A stretch of 64,000 nucleotides of DNA. Source: Cladopsammia gracilis. Its lineage: Eukaryota > Cnidaria > Anthozoa > Scleractinia > Dendrophylliidae. The stretch covers positions 762,001 to 826,000 of the forward strand of contig JAJGOT010000342.1 of the NCBI GenBank assembly GCA_022457155.1. Reading direction: 5' to 3'. Position 1 is the first letter of the stretch; every line of letters begins with the position of its first letter. This document shows, piece after piece, positions 36,666-51,600 of the stretch. The notes under the pieces were generated by a model. That model saw nothing but the letters and a program-made list of their open reading frames with translations. It was not told where the DNA came from and searched no databases. Both the position numbers and the translations under genes were made by a program.

Positions 36666-39600
36666 CTGGAAAATAATATAATATCATAAACAAACAATTA
36701 CCATATTAGCAAAATCATTTTCACCAGATACATTGAAACATCAACCAACTTTAATAGTGTTTGCACATGGTGTCATAAAAATTAAAAAATCTAGAGTAGG
36801 CATCCTACTTCTAACATGGTATTTGGATACCAGTGTTATAATCTTTCACAAAAATTTTCCTATTTTAACGTTGTTTTGCTTCCAATTTTTAATGGTTTTA
36901 AGTGTCACCCAATACGTCATGCTATTTCAGACAGGGTTCTCCCTAAATTTTAGCTCAGCAGGTAAGGGATTTTTGCTAAGCGGTAAAGGGAAAACTGTGT
37001 GTCTTAAAAATTTTCCGGGGGCAAGCGGTTACGGGCGGTAACAAGTGCTGCTTTAAGCGGTAAATTTTACCGTTACCGCCTGATAAGGAGAACCCTGTTC
37101 AGATAAACCATGAAAATTAACAAAATTGAATCAGTTGAAGGATACATGTATTTTTGAATTATAGATGCTTATAAGCTAATTTAATTACAGTTATAGTGAA
37201 TACAATACAGTAAAAACCCGCATACAAGAACATGTGGATTAAGAACACCCAGGCTGAAATTTGATAAAAAAGGAGCATATATATAAGAACACGTTCAGCC
37301 TGAAAATTGAAAATTGTTCTTATATATAAAAACTCTTCCCTTTTCAGTTTAATAGAACAAACAGTGTCTGTAGCTTTACTGTGGTATTGCACTAAGATCT
37401 CTGTATAAATGCTAGTAATTTCACTTGCTGTGTATAGCAAATGTACAACAACTGTATTTGGAATTAAAAGTCTTATAATTACATGAAAATATGCAATATG
37501 TGCGTTTGGCCTGTCACTTTTATTAACAATGTGCAGTTCCAGAAAATATCTATACTCCCCCCACGGAAGGTTTTTTTGTTTAGCACCCCCTGTCCCCCCA
37601 GGAAATTCCAGTTTAGCTTCATACTTTGCTTCTAAAATTTTGGCTTGTAAGACCCCCCTCCCCGTAGGAATTTCCAATGACCTTCCATGGGGTGGGTATG
37701 GATTTTTTCTGGAACTACACAATCATTAAGAACACTTTCAGGCTGATTTCACCTAAAATACCCGAAGAACCCAATCAGCCTGAACCCCGAAAATGGGTGT
37801 TCTTGTATGCGGGTTTATACTGTACTTTGAGATGTTGGTGTCCCTTAGTGAGGCACCAAGATGGCTGCTCCATACACTGTACATTTCTTACTAAAAATGT
37901 CCAATACTCGTTTGCCTGTAAGTATTGAATGAAATGCCTAGATGTGTAGTTTTTAACTCTCTACAATTCCATAAACATTTTTTGAATCAAAAACTGTTGT
38001 TTAATGTTTCTGAACTTTGATATGACATATTTTAAGTGAAAACACTCTATTGTTACATTTCTAGTTTAATGCTTTAACAAGTAATTGATAATTCAATTAT
38101 CATATTTCTTGGAATAAGCACCCACCTTTGAAGAATTATTCTCAGAATGTCTTGACTCCCTACTTTCTCGTCGGTGAGATGACCGATCTCGGCTTCGACT
38201 TCTCCGATGACCGTCTTTTGGCTTCTCTCTATCCCTTGTTCTATCCCTCTCTCTCTCTTTTGCTTTGTCACGATCCCCTCTATCTCTCTCCCGATCTCTC
38301 TCCCGTGGTCTATCATGGCGTGCTTCCCGAGATTCCCGTTGTTCACGTGGCTCTCGCTCCCTCTCTCTTGGTTTTTCTCTGTCATTCCTTTCACGGTTCC
38401 TGGGTGCTTCACTGTTTCTATCTGGTCGTTCCCTACAGATAGCATGACGTCAATGTTAATGTTACTGTTAAAAGTAGAGAATCAAGTTTCAAGGAATCAA
38501 GACTAGTACATGTACGTACTAGACTGTCAACCTACATTTAAGCGGTACTGTCATTTGTAAACAATAAATCGCCTATCACATTCATGTTTACAGTATCAGA
38601 CCTCTCAACCACAAAATACCAAAAACCTGGAGTTCAAGGTTCAAAAACCTGGAGATTTGGGGAAAAACCTGGAGATTTACATGTATCAAGGGTATAAAAA
38701 AGAACTAAAACCAGGTGTTTGTTTCTGTTTATCAATGACGTAAAATATTATGTCACCCTAGCAACAACGTTTCTCAAGTCTGGATGCGATAAACTGGTAA
38801 CGATAACCTTATTTGGCACTTGTCTTCTAAATATGGTTGTAAGGTCCGTTTCTTGGCAACCAGTCGATCAAATATGACAAATATGCCTTAGAACTACGCA
38901 TTTTGACAGAATTGGCACCAGAAAAGGAATGGTTAAAGGCAAAATGAAAATTATCAAGAAAAGTACATTCCATCAGCTTGTGGATCTGCTTACCATGAGA
39001 TTTCTGTGCCTCATCGTGAGACCGTGAGACTGCCCTCAAAACCGTGAGACTTGAGAGGTTTGCAGTATCATCTTTATAGAACTCACAAAAGTCAAAAAGC
39101 AGCCACGGTTCGTACAACTTCAGACAAATAAAATTCAAGGACTTTTCAAGGAGTTTTCAAGGACAAAAAATAGTTTTCAAGGACTACGTTTTATTTACGA
39201 AATTGAAACTCTTTGTCCCCTGGTGCATGAAATTGAGGCAAAGATTACAATTTTGCTTCATGTACGCATTCACGTATTATGCCGACATTTTCACTAGTCA
39301 TTTTCGGATTTTAAAAGTCGCTGGTGGCCAATTTTTTTCAGAGCAAAATCATTTAATTTATCAGAAAAGTGATAGGGCGTACACAAAGTCCTAAATTTCA
39401 AGGACTTTGCAATACCTAATAAAGAAATCAAGTACTCTTCAAGGACCTTAACCAAATTAAGGACTTTTCAAGACGACTGCTAAAATTCAAGACCTTTTCA
39501 AGATTGTATGAACCATGGCAGCAGATATAAAGGTACTAAATTTTTCCAATTCAAGGAAACTGCACAAACCTTGGTCTGTCCCTTTCTCTCTCACGACTTC

Positions 39601-42600
39601 TGTCTGGCCTTTCTCTTTCCCTTTCTCGCTCCCTGCGACTGTCAATATTTCGTCTTGGACGTGGGACTGGTTTTGCAACACGCGGGGGTGATCTTTGTTG
39701 TGGAGCTCGTGGTGAGACTGATCTTGAGAATGATCTGGACCTGGATGACGACCTAAAAATACACAAACATCCAACAAAATTAATTATGGTGGAAAACAGT
39801 GTTCTCCTTTTCAGGTGACAAATAAAACTTATTGCTCAGAACATCAGTGATGCAGCTGCATGTGGCATTTACCAGAAAGTAATATAATTGCCAGCATGCC
39901 ATAAAGACTGAGTGAGTAGCGACCCTTGCACAGGCAAACAACAAGCAAAAAATGATGCAATGCCCAGGCTTGTCACATTGCCAGAGCAAAAGCAGTTAGA
40001 CCTGTCATTTTCACCACATGGGTCTGTGCAACATATTTGAATAATCATGTTGCCTGTTCAATTAGACAATAACATTGCTTGTATAGCCACAACATTGTCT
40101 CTTCTATCAGAAATTATTTTCTACCTGCTACACTGAAACACAGAAAACTTTAGAATATTTTCTAATTTTTAATGTAGGTACACTTGGCATTAAACTTATC
40201 GCGCGAGATGGGATTAGGTGTCGCGTAGTGGTGGGGGGGGGGGGGGGGGGATACGCAGCAGGCAGACTCCAGTTGCATGGAGGAAACCATGGCAACCTTG
40301 ACACTGCGCCCCACCCAGGCACCTGTTATACTGAGGACATCTACAGTGTAGCTCAAACTTTGAAGACTGTCAACCAAATCCTATGGTGTGACCAATTAAA
40401 TGAAACTTCTTTAGCAGAACATTGGCATGTCTTTTTATATATATATTTTTTATTTTTACAAAACAAAATTTGGGATTTTTCTTGAATTTTGTTTCTTGGC
40501 ATACACTTTACCTGGATCGGGATCTTGACAGTGATAATGAGCGTGAGCGGGACCAAGACCTTGCAGGTGATCTGGAGTATGAACGTGATGCTGATCTTGA
40601 TGGTGATCTTGAGGCGCTGCTGAAATCACTCTCTGCACTGTCTGCACTGTAACGTCTACGATGCTTCTTTGATTTGTGGCTCTGATGGTATGAAAGTACA
40701 TTCTACATTTAAAACTATGAGCCCATATAGGGTTACAAACAGGGTTGTCAAAAGTAGCCGGCCACCGGTGAAAATCACCACCTTCTTTGTTATCTCGGCC
40801 AGCTACTCAGCTGGGCTGAGAAGAGATGGTCTTTTCCCCAACCTCGGCCGCCTACTCCAACAATACAGTCGGCTACTTCGAAACTTTATGACAACCCTGT
40901 TACAAATGTCTTAAGTACAGTCTTGAACCTCAGTTGCCCTGTGTGATCCTATTGTAAGCGACCACCTTCACAAGATTTGCCAGTAATACATTTCAGTTAT
41001 GTTATGAATTAATACATTTCAGTTTGTGTTATGAATTAGTTTTAAAATACTTTCTATTTCTACATTCATACACATTGATATTCTTTTTATGCAAACAAAA
41101 AAAAAACATCCCCCTCAAAAAATCAGGCTTTTGTTTCCTTATTAATCCTTTAAGCCCTAAGAGTGATCAGCATCAAATTTCTCCTTGTAATATCAATGCC
41201 TTATCAATCAAAAAGGTCATGAGAATTAAGGACATGATCACACAAGATGAATTCTCTTGATATCCAAACATTTTCTCACCACTACTTCTATAGGAAATGT
41301 ATAGGGACAAGAAATGAGAATTTAAATTTTGATATTAGGGCTTAAAAGATTAAAGAATGAAGATCTCACCTTTGGGTGTTTATCCAGACCATATGCAGCA
41401 GCTGCAGCATACGCAGCATCCCTTTGCTGCTGCATCAACTGCCACTCCGCACCATACATGGCAGCATAATCATAAGGGTACTGCTGTCCATATGGGAACT
41501 GTTGCTGTCTGGCAGCAGCTGCAGCGGCTGCTGCTAAATTAGCTCCTTGTGCTGCAGCTGCAGCAGCAGCTGCTGCTCCTACGGCATTAAATCCTGGTGG
41601 AGGACCACCACCTCGCATTGCCACATTGGCTGCTTCCATGTTAGGGACTGTAACGCGATGACCGATAACAATCCTCTCAGGTTCAGACATGGGTACATCA
41701 GGATTCATTCCTGGGGGCCGCATCCCTGGCTGCATGGCTCCTAGGTGCATGGGCCCTGCAGGAGGTACTCCTGAAGATGGCATACCAGGTGACGGTCCTC
41801 TCGGTGGCATGCCTGGGTGCTGCTGACCTGGTAAGGGACCGGGGCCTCCTGGTGCACTGCCATGAGGTCCAGGTCCTCCTGGTGCTGGGCCGCGTCCTGG
41901 TATGGGGCCATGGGGTGGCATCATGTTTGGTGCCCCTGGAGGAGCTCCCTACAAATTTAAATATTATTAATTGAAATCAAATGTGAAGGAAAAAATTCAT
42001 TAACTTTGTAAACTTGAAACAACAACAAGAAAGAGTACTACTGAATGGCTTTTATTTGAATGGTCACAACTTAAACATTTTATCCACATACTTAATCATT
42101 AGAACAAATTAACAAAATAACTGACTTGAGGTTGACTGCTTTTTCTTTAATAGGAAAACAAAAATGTCAAATGTAAACTAGGCTGTAGCCAACTGCTCTG
42201 ACAAGTCACTGCACTGAACTCTTGCCTCAGAATCTAAGTTTAGGTCTCACTGTTTGGCCTGTATCTTGATGTGTACTGTTCTTAGCTAGCTTTGCTATGA
42301 TCTGTTGCTTTCCGAATTATCATAAAATCATGAAAGTAACACCCCCCCCCCCCCCAAAAAAAAAAGATAACACTAATTTTTAACCCTTCTACAGTATGAA
42401 TCACTGAATGTAACGCCCTCCCCTCCCCCCCCCCCCCCCCACAAAAATAGTGTGGCCTTACAGATGCCTCGAGGAAATATAGTTCTCTTCTAATCTCTCG
42501 AAGGATTCTTAAAAAAGTGAAAAAGTGTTACCCTAGGTGGCAGTTGTGCAGCAGGCCCCATTCCATGGGGTGTTCTGATTTCACCCTCAGGAAAGGGTCC

Positions 42601-45600
42601 GTGGCCAGGCCTTGGACCAGGGCCATGTCCAGGACCTGGCGGGGGGCCAGGACCTCCAGGGCCCATTGGACGTGGGCCAGGTTCAGGACCCATTCCAGGT
42701 CTGGGCCCCTGATCTGATGGGGGCCCTCTGGGACCTCCAGGAGGTGGTCCCCTGTGACCAAAGTCTCCTCCTCCAGGGCCTGGTGGAAAAGCACCTTCTG
42801 GGCGCACTGGGCCTGGCTGGTGCATGGGCATACGGGGCCCTGGCATATCGGGTCTTGGGGGACCTGGGTGTGGTCCTCGCACGGGAGCTGGACCTGTGAT
42901 GGAAGAAACAAGACAAGTTATATGGCAGCAATTACACTAAAGGCCCAATATCATCTCAAACTATTTTTATCCCGTGAAAATGCGCATGCGTAATGAAGTG
43001 AATGCCCACGAAACAGCATGTTTACTAAAAGAGACAACAGTGATACTTGAGTGTTAAATCACCTTCTGGCATTCCTCTTCCACCAGGTGGAGGTCTGAAG
43101 TGTGGGTTGATGTGAATATTCTTTCCCTGAGGTGGCCCTGAAAACAGACAGTCATGGATTCCATTTGACACCTAATAATAATGTCATATCCAATAATAAA
43201 AACATACAACCCTATTCAGACCAAGGGGGGTGGAGGGGGGGGGGGTGCCTGTCACTTACAATACTCTTAATACACCAGGTTTCAAATGGTATTTTTCATT
43301 GAAAGTAGGGCAAGTAAACTAAAGTAACAGCTTGCCCTGATTTCCAAATTTTCAACTCACTCTGCTGTAAAGGGCTGAGGGATTTAACTGTCTCATGTCA
43401 AATGCTGGCATGTTTTTACTCAGAAATGGTGTTTTTTAGCCAAAAAAAAAAACCTTGTGCTGCTAGAATATTGTTCCTTTGACTGAATGATTGGATTTCT
43501 GTTACTTTAAATCACAAACAAAAGTCAATACTTTAGCAAAGAAGTACATTCCTATGTCAACATTTGACATAAGGCAGTTACTGTTATGACCTCGGGCCTT
43601 GAGGATGGTCACTTAACAGAGATGGTCACTTATGACAGTTGTCAACAGCATATTGTTTGAGCTTGATTAACTAAAGTGAACACATGCACAAGTCAGCCAA
43701 CGAAACAAGAACAAAGAACACAAAAGAAGTCAAATGTCACTTACTTGGTGGTCCGGGCATATGGCCATCAGGGGGCCCAGGCATATGACCAGAAAGTGGT
43801 CCATTAGGACCCATAGGAAAACGAGGTCTGGGACCAAATCCAGGCCCATGATCTGGCCCTGGCCCCATTCCAGGTCTAGGACCATGCATGAACGGTTCTG
43901 GTCCTCTTGGAGGGAATGGCGGATTCATGCCTGGCCTCATCATCCCTGGTGGTGGATGTGGTGGGCCCCTGAGAGAAAAACAAAATGGTGACTGATAATT
44001 ATCATGGATGATGATTAGTCACTCAGCCTTGATCATGCTTGCACGCCCATTTATATACCGGTAAAGCCCAGCCCATAAAACAGTGAACAATGCATGATAG
44101 TTGCTTGACCACTTACTGTTTTGTACAGTGTACTATCACAGGCTGTCATTCAAAATTTTCATGATAGTTGATGACAGTTTTAACATGTAATATTATATAA
44201 TATAATTATCACATAATATAGCCATGCGCATGGTACTGGTGATTATGGCCACAAATTTGGCTAGAAATTGCTTTAATAAAATAATCTATTCCAAACCAGA
44301 TGGTGTTAAGATTTGCCACAATTGTAAGTTGTTGAAGATATCTCCCATGGAGTGTCTTTTGTCTATTAACAGTGTAATTGCAAGGAAAATAGTTGATTTA
44401 ATGCTCCTAAAATGGACTGTTTTGAAACATAGCCCATAACATCTGCAGTCTAATCACACAATTAAATAGGGTCTTTTTTTTCGACTGTAGTAAATAATAC
44501 AGCGATAAAACTTCCTAGTAAGAAGGAAAAACTTATGAACAATCAAAACCTTGACTAAGGCTACACCTAATGGAAAAATAATAAAATTATTCTTCTTAAC
44601 AGGTGAGCTACTGCTGAAGCAACGCCCTACTAGCCATCACAACTTGCATTTTAAATGTGGCTAAATGCAATTTAGGCAAAGTTAAACTCGAGTCTATGCA
44701 GTCAGCGGTTTGCTTCGTGACAGTACATGTCCTGCGCATTGTTTACTGATCTTTGCGGATCATATACAAGCGTTTGCGATCTTTGCGGATCCTTGACGAG
44801 TCTTAGCGATCTTTGCAGATCTTTGCTCCTGTTAGAACCATTGCCTTGTTTTTAAGCCACTTAATTCCCAGCAGAAATATAGCTAAAAAAATTACATATC
44901 GAGCATGAATTGAAACGCCAATTTTGTGCGTAATTATGGTGTTAAGGCTGTGATCACCAGAACCATGCTCCAGGTCATATGTATGGTCATAATTCAAATG
45001 GTTCATTCATACATCATTGGTCCTCCTCGTCCACGGCCCCTTCCTTGATCTCTTCTGTTCCAGTTTCTGTCATCTTGCTTTCTGAAGTCCCTCTCTAATA
45101 ATAAATGCAAAAGGACATTCTCTAAATCAGCCCTCTTGAAATGATTTTTAGTCGTAGAAGGCTTAACATGAGAAGTAATCTGGGCTGTTATAAAGCTGTG
45201 AGGTTGCCTGCTACACAAGGAGAATAGCCAGTCATAAAGTCAAGATAGCTTCCCATGGTTGTAATGTCCTTAACCCTATTTTGCCCCAGCTTTTTTGAGT
45301 TCCTGAGCATGGGTGGGTGGGGGGGGGGGGGGGGAATTGTGCCCTGCCCCCTTCATACCTTCAAGAATATTAAGGCTGAGTCAATAAAACCTAGAGGGTA
45401 CATAGTACGTCCAAAACTGTCTCCTTTGCAGTCTGGACAATGGAAGGATGATGTCATATGATGTAGTTATTAGGTAATTAGTTATACGGCTACCATCTTG
45501 AATCCTCCATCTTGGATTTCTGAAATTTTTCAAAACCTCTTAAGCGGGCACCTATTCTAACCAGACAGCCTGTGTGGTCCCAAGGGTGTCTGCAAGCAGG

Positions 45601-48600
45601 AAATGCTACAATGCACTACTCTTGTTCCGTTGTACATACTTGGTTCATGTTTCTCAATTTTGTGTTGCTCCTTGGGCCGCTCAGACTTGAAACGTTGTCT
45701 GTTCTTCTTCTCTTCATCTTCACTGTCACTGTCATTCTTTATCTTTTCTTTGCTTGTGGCAATTGAAGGTGTTGCCTTTTTAGTTTCCTCTGCACCTACA
45801 AGTTATGCCTCCATTAGAATTTAAAATGAAGGACTATCATAATTATACAGACTCTTTAGGTGCACTTATCAGGGCATCTGACAGGACGCGGTGATGCGGA
45901 TCTGCATAATTCTCTGATTTCCGCATCCTCCGCATCTTCGGAACATTTTCTGCATGAAACTGAAAAATTTGCCCAATATTAGCGATAAGGCAGCTGCTTA
46001 TCCTCCTCAGAAACATAAAAGCCGAAGAGATTGATTATTTTGAAGCAGTTTTTCTCCTAAACATTGACGAAAATGCGCCGATTCTCTACCCATTCGTTCG
46101 CTTGCGATTTTTAACCTCCAGGCATTCCAAGCGTCTGTTGGCGATGAGCCTGGATACTAGTTTTGTGGTTAGCGTGGTTACTAAGGTTAACCAAGATGGC
46201 CGCTTGTTTACAGACTCTTTTATTTGGCTTCTTTTGTTCGTCTTCGGTGTTCCTTCATTGCTAAAAGCTTCAAAATGTCTGACAAAGATAGCAAGCACTG
46301 TTTTAACACAGGTATTTTGACAATTTGAGGCTAAAGTATAACAAACAACAACGCTCACGTTCGTGCGTTACTTGTACGCAAATTGGAAAGGTCCAATTAT
46401 CATTTTTAGAATATATTGTTCAAATTTCCGCATAATCCAGCATGTTTTCCGCATAATCGACGCATTTTCCTGCATAATATGCCCTTAAATATCCGCATAT
46501 TTTTTCATTTTTTTCTGCATCCTATCAGATGCCCTGACTTATGTACTTGTGAGAATGAGTTCGGATGTATTCATGATTATATAACACACACACTGATTGG
46601 TTGCTTAGCATTTTATACGATGTAGATTAGCTTATTATGCCCAGCTATAGCACATAACACAAAATCGCAATCACAAAACAGTGCTGGAAATAACAGTCCG
46701 TCATTGGACATTGTCCGACCAAAACCCTTAATTGTCTGACTAATTTTTAATCATGTACAGACATGGTGCCCCAGCATAAAAATTACTTAGCTTTTGCCTT
46801 GAAAGTCTTGTTAAGTCACTGCATTTGATTCCAAAAACATTCAAATAACAGTGTTAGTACTCTTTTCAGATTTTGAAATTCCATGACTTTCCATGACCTT
46901 TTCAAATTTTTCATGACCAAGAGTTCAACAAATTCAAAATTCAAAATTTTATCAAAACAATCATTTTTTTTTAATTTTTCATCTTGCCTTATTATTCCCA
47001 CAATGTATGCTGCCTTAGTGATTTTGTACCATGAACATAATTTTCCATGACTTTCCATGACCCACACTTAAATTCCATGACTTTCCAGGCCTGGAAATTA
47101 AATTATACAATTCCATGACTTTCCAGGTTTTTCCATGACTGTACGAACCCTGAATAAGAATTTACACTGTTTGTACCATTTATTTTGCTGCAAAAGGCTC
47201 CTTTGATCCGAGAAAATTAAGAAAAGGATGTGTCGTTTGAAATCGCCCTGCAATGCACTGCAAACTGCAAAGAAAATTCTTCTTACATGTATGATTATAT
47301 TCGACATGTCCTTCTAAGCAAAAAAAAAATATTTCCAGCACTGCAAAATATACCTTTCTGGGGTGTTTTCTGGGGTGTTTTCTTGCTGTTCTCAGCTGCC
47401 CCTTCAGAGAGCCCTTTGATCTCTTTATCAATGTCATCTAGCTCATCGTCCCCATGTATGCTTACAGCATCTAAGTCAACATTGTTTGCCCTGTGAATTT
47501 CAAACAAAGTGGCGTGACTTTTTTTTTTTTAAACTAGAACAGGTCACTAAAGTCTACAGTTTGGTATGTAAAAAGAAAATTATATGGGGAAGGAAAATGA
47601 GATGGAGTAATCCAGCTCCTTGGTATTTCCAGCTTCTTTGCAGTTCAGGTTCTGATAAATGTTATGCAATAATGCAAACTTATCCCCATTTCTCTTGATA
47701 ACCCCCCCCCCCCTCTCAACTCCCCTTATTCTCACACCCTCCCCTACTCCCTGCATTCTCACCCCCTCCCCCAAGACAAAACAAATTAGCTAAATGAGAC
47801 AAGAATAGCCCAATTTCGATATATTAAAATTCAACTTGAAACAAAAGACATCACTACGAGGCTTAGGGGGACTGATAGTAGGGATTTATATGGTTTATTC
47901 CCCTAAGCCTCATAGTGATGTCTTTTGTTTGAAGTTGAATTTTATTAATATTATATCAAAATTGGGCTATTCATTTGGCCATTAATAAGGGCCTGAGACT
48001 AATGACAGACAAGACAGAAAAGACAATGCTTCTTATCTAATTTCAAAGCTTAGTTACTTCATTGTTGCATCGAGTCATTCCCCTCAGCATTAATTACTCA
48101 CTTATAGTGTGTTTTCAATTATTGCTTGTGTCACAAAACAAAAAAATAAGTGAGTGATTGTTGTTAGGATGGGGGGGGGGGGGGGGGGGGGACTTGATGG
48201 ATTGACAAACAATGAAGTTCTGTTTCATTAATTCCAGCTTGATTTGATTGAGAAAATGCTCTTTTCTTTTATATTCACCATTGATAATAAATTACTTTTT
48301 TAATGCCAGTCCAAAGCCTTAAGCAAAACTTACATATGTAAATATCGGACTGTGGATATCCCACGCATACATGTACATAATATGTACAAAATGAGAAGGT
48401 AATCAACAAAACAAAAACTTCAAGTTTAAAAACAACAATTAATAACTCACCCTTCTCCTTCATCATCACTCTTCAACAACTTTTCCTCATCGAGATCCTC
48501 CAAGTCATCTTCTGATTTCCTTGGCTGAAAAACGAAATCAGTATTATCTTTAATTTTTGGACTATAAAACAAAAGCCATGTCTACCACTGTAGATGAATA

Positions 48601-51600
48601 GAATGCCTATTAAGTAACTTAGGGATAGCCCTAATGTGAACCCGGGTTTAACAACAGCCTTTTGATTCAAATTCTGTTTTGAAAATGTAACCCTCCATAT
48701 GAAAACATGTCTTATCGAACATTGCAATTTAGGTCAAATCGGGTTTGGAAAGGGTTTGCAAAGAGTTTGTGAAGGGTTTGCAAAGGGTTTGTAAAGGGTT
48801 TGTGAAGCATTAAGGTTTGGCAGATTAATGGATAACTTAGAAATGTGAGTCTTGTTTCTTTTAACAGAGGTGCATGCAAGAGTGCCTCTGATCGAAGAAT
48901 AATTATGTATCAAACACATAATTACAAATGTGAGCGTTGTGGTTATAAACTGTAAAATTTAACCTCAAATTGTCAAAATACACTGTACCAGTGTTAAAAC
49001 AGTGTTTGCTATGTTTGTCAGGCATTTCAAAGCTATTAGCAATGAAGAAACACTGAAGATGAACAAAGGAAGCCAAAGAAAAACGTTTGTAAACAAGCAG
49101 CCATCTTGATTAACCAGGCTAAATAAAACATGTGCTCAAGAAATTTGCACATGTGACACGTACCACACAGGGTTCAAAATAAAATAACAGCGTTTAGCCT
49201 GAATTTGTAGGCTCTTTTTGTCAAGGCTCATTTTTTCCCGGCTGTCAATAACAGAAATGGCACATTCTATGAATCACTTTTTTCACTTTCCAGGATTTGC
49301 GTGCAAGTACTGCTACACTAATTAACGGTAATCTGACAAGAACCCGTTGCCTAGCACGTGACCAAAATCTTCCTGAATTGAAATTTTACTTTCTTCCTTG
49401 AGAAACCTTGAAACTATAAACTGATTTTAAAAAGATTTTGCACATATCGCATGCTTTGAACTGATAAATAATGTCAGCGTCAAAATCTTCATTTTAATAA
49501 CGTGTTTCGTTGCGCCAATTCCCTTCCAAACAACGCATCGTGAACGGCTCCTTTTATTAGGTGTTTGTTCAAGCGTAAAGTATGCAACTTTGTCTAGACA
49601 GACCGTCGCGCTTCTTCACTCTCAAACATGGGAAATCCATTATGTCGAGCAATATGAATACAAAACTGCCTTCAATTTGAACGAGTGAAAAACCGGCACT
49701 AAATAAGTTTTTGTGCAAAATAAATCTTGATTACACGTGCAGAATTCACGCTTGAACAAACGTGTAAAAGAGTTAGTCGTTCACAGTGAACAAGAATTCT
49801 CCATTTCAACTTTTGCAGCAGGCTTCAAATTTCCAAACTTTTTTCTTCTCTTTCTACTCATTTTAAAACATTTCCAAAAAGCTTTTCAAACGTTTCTTGG
49901 CTGCTTGCAAATACTGCAAAACAAAGCTGCTAAAATTATTCTTGACCGTCCAGTTCACTTGTCTGCTACTGATGCCCTCCATTCACTTAATTGGCTTAAC
50001 CTAAGTAAGCGCAGACTATATCATAGGTGTCTTTACGTCTTTAAGTGTAAAAACGATTTATTAGCGTCACACCTTAGATTAGTTACGTTACACGATGTAC
50101 ACTGTTACAACACCAGAAATGCACAGGATTTCCGTTTGCCTACCGTCAAATCCAACTGGGGCAAGCAACGGCTATCTTATCATGCCATTAAAGACTGGAA
50201 CTCTCAAGCCTTATATGTAAGAAACAGTACTACTAGCGCTTCTTTTAAAACTAACTTTTACAACAACTGTTTTGCCCCGTAACACGTTTGGCCTCGACTT
50301 TAAATTTATATTTATTTAGTTAATTGATTATATTTTGTAGGACCTCTTTGAAAATCATGTTATGAAAGGGCATCCTATTAAAATATTAGTTAATAATAAT
50401 AATAATTATTGTTTGATATGAAATGTTTACTATAAGGTTACAGCGACTTTGATTTCAGTTGGCTGATCAAAGCATGACATTTTCTATTCTTCGGTGAAAA
50501 GTAGCCGGCAAGTGTGGCCAAAGTGCCAGCTGCTGGCAACTATTTTGAACCCTGCCACAGTAAACAAAATGGCATCTATCGACAATTCGCTAAATGCGAT
50601 GGCTAAATGCAATAACACAATTACAGTATTCGTTCTAACATATTCCAAATAATAACAGCATTTAATCAAATTAAATTTACGTGGAAAAATCGCCTGTAAA
50701 ATAGCTTTATTTTGAACAAACCCTGAACAAACAAAAACGATCTGTTTCCATGGCGGTACGCATACCCCATACGAACTCGAATTCTGACTTTTGCAGTGTT
50801 TATGATAGATAGATACATATTCTTAGCCTCAGAAGAACTGTTTGAGTCGAACACGTTTGACCCTCTTTTCCAAATTACTCTCAATAGCCGAGTACTTTGT
50901 GGAAGTAAGAAATAGTAGCACCAGATGCACGGACATGGCGAGGCTAAAGTTAATGATGCACGCTTTATTCACAACAACACGCTACTAGACTTATACCTTT
51001 TATGCGAGATCGGCTTTGCTGGCTGTCGAGAACAGAGTAAGAATTTTTTACTCCTGGAGCAAACTGTAAAAAAGTGATTCACATGAACAGAATACCTTTT
51101 TAGCCACTGGTCCTGTGGCTTCCCCAACAACAGCCTTAGAATCTTCTTTCCTGTTCAAAAAATATAAATAAATGAAGGACCAGTCAAAACGCATCTGGGG
51201 TTTACACATTTTTTCAGAAACAGTTTTCATAAGCTCAATTTAGTCCAAGCAGAAACCCATAAGTGGACCACACTTGAAACGTGTAACGCGCATTCACAGC
51301 TGCCGAATATTCATTTTTTGCTTAGTACCATATTTGGAAACCCCTCGGTCCCTCAAGATTGGAAGCAAGTTGTTCTAGCGAATTGATTGGTTAATATTTT
51401 TTATCTTGATTTTCCAAATATGGCTGTAACAACTTCTAAGCAAATTGATAAATTGGAAGCTTGTTTTGAAGCGTACAAGAGACAGTTGCACGTTTCAACC
51501 CACTTATGGATTTCTGGTCCAAGATACAGTATGGCTCAAAAGAAAGATACCACCCTCTTGACAGATGTGAATTGTGTAGTGAGCTACATGTACATTACTC

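Noticed and set aside
42517..42993. Several plus-strand open frames opposite RBM33 exon 11 (also 41357-41974, 43734-43991, 52159-52358)
   Set aside because: GC-rich low-complexity exons leave the antisense frames open; splice phase and homology support only the minus strand.
48734..48919. Small minus-strand frame with repeated KPFANPSQTL text
   Set aside because: It is the minisatellite at 48740 read through.
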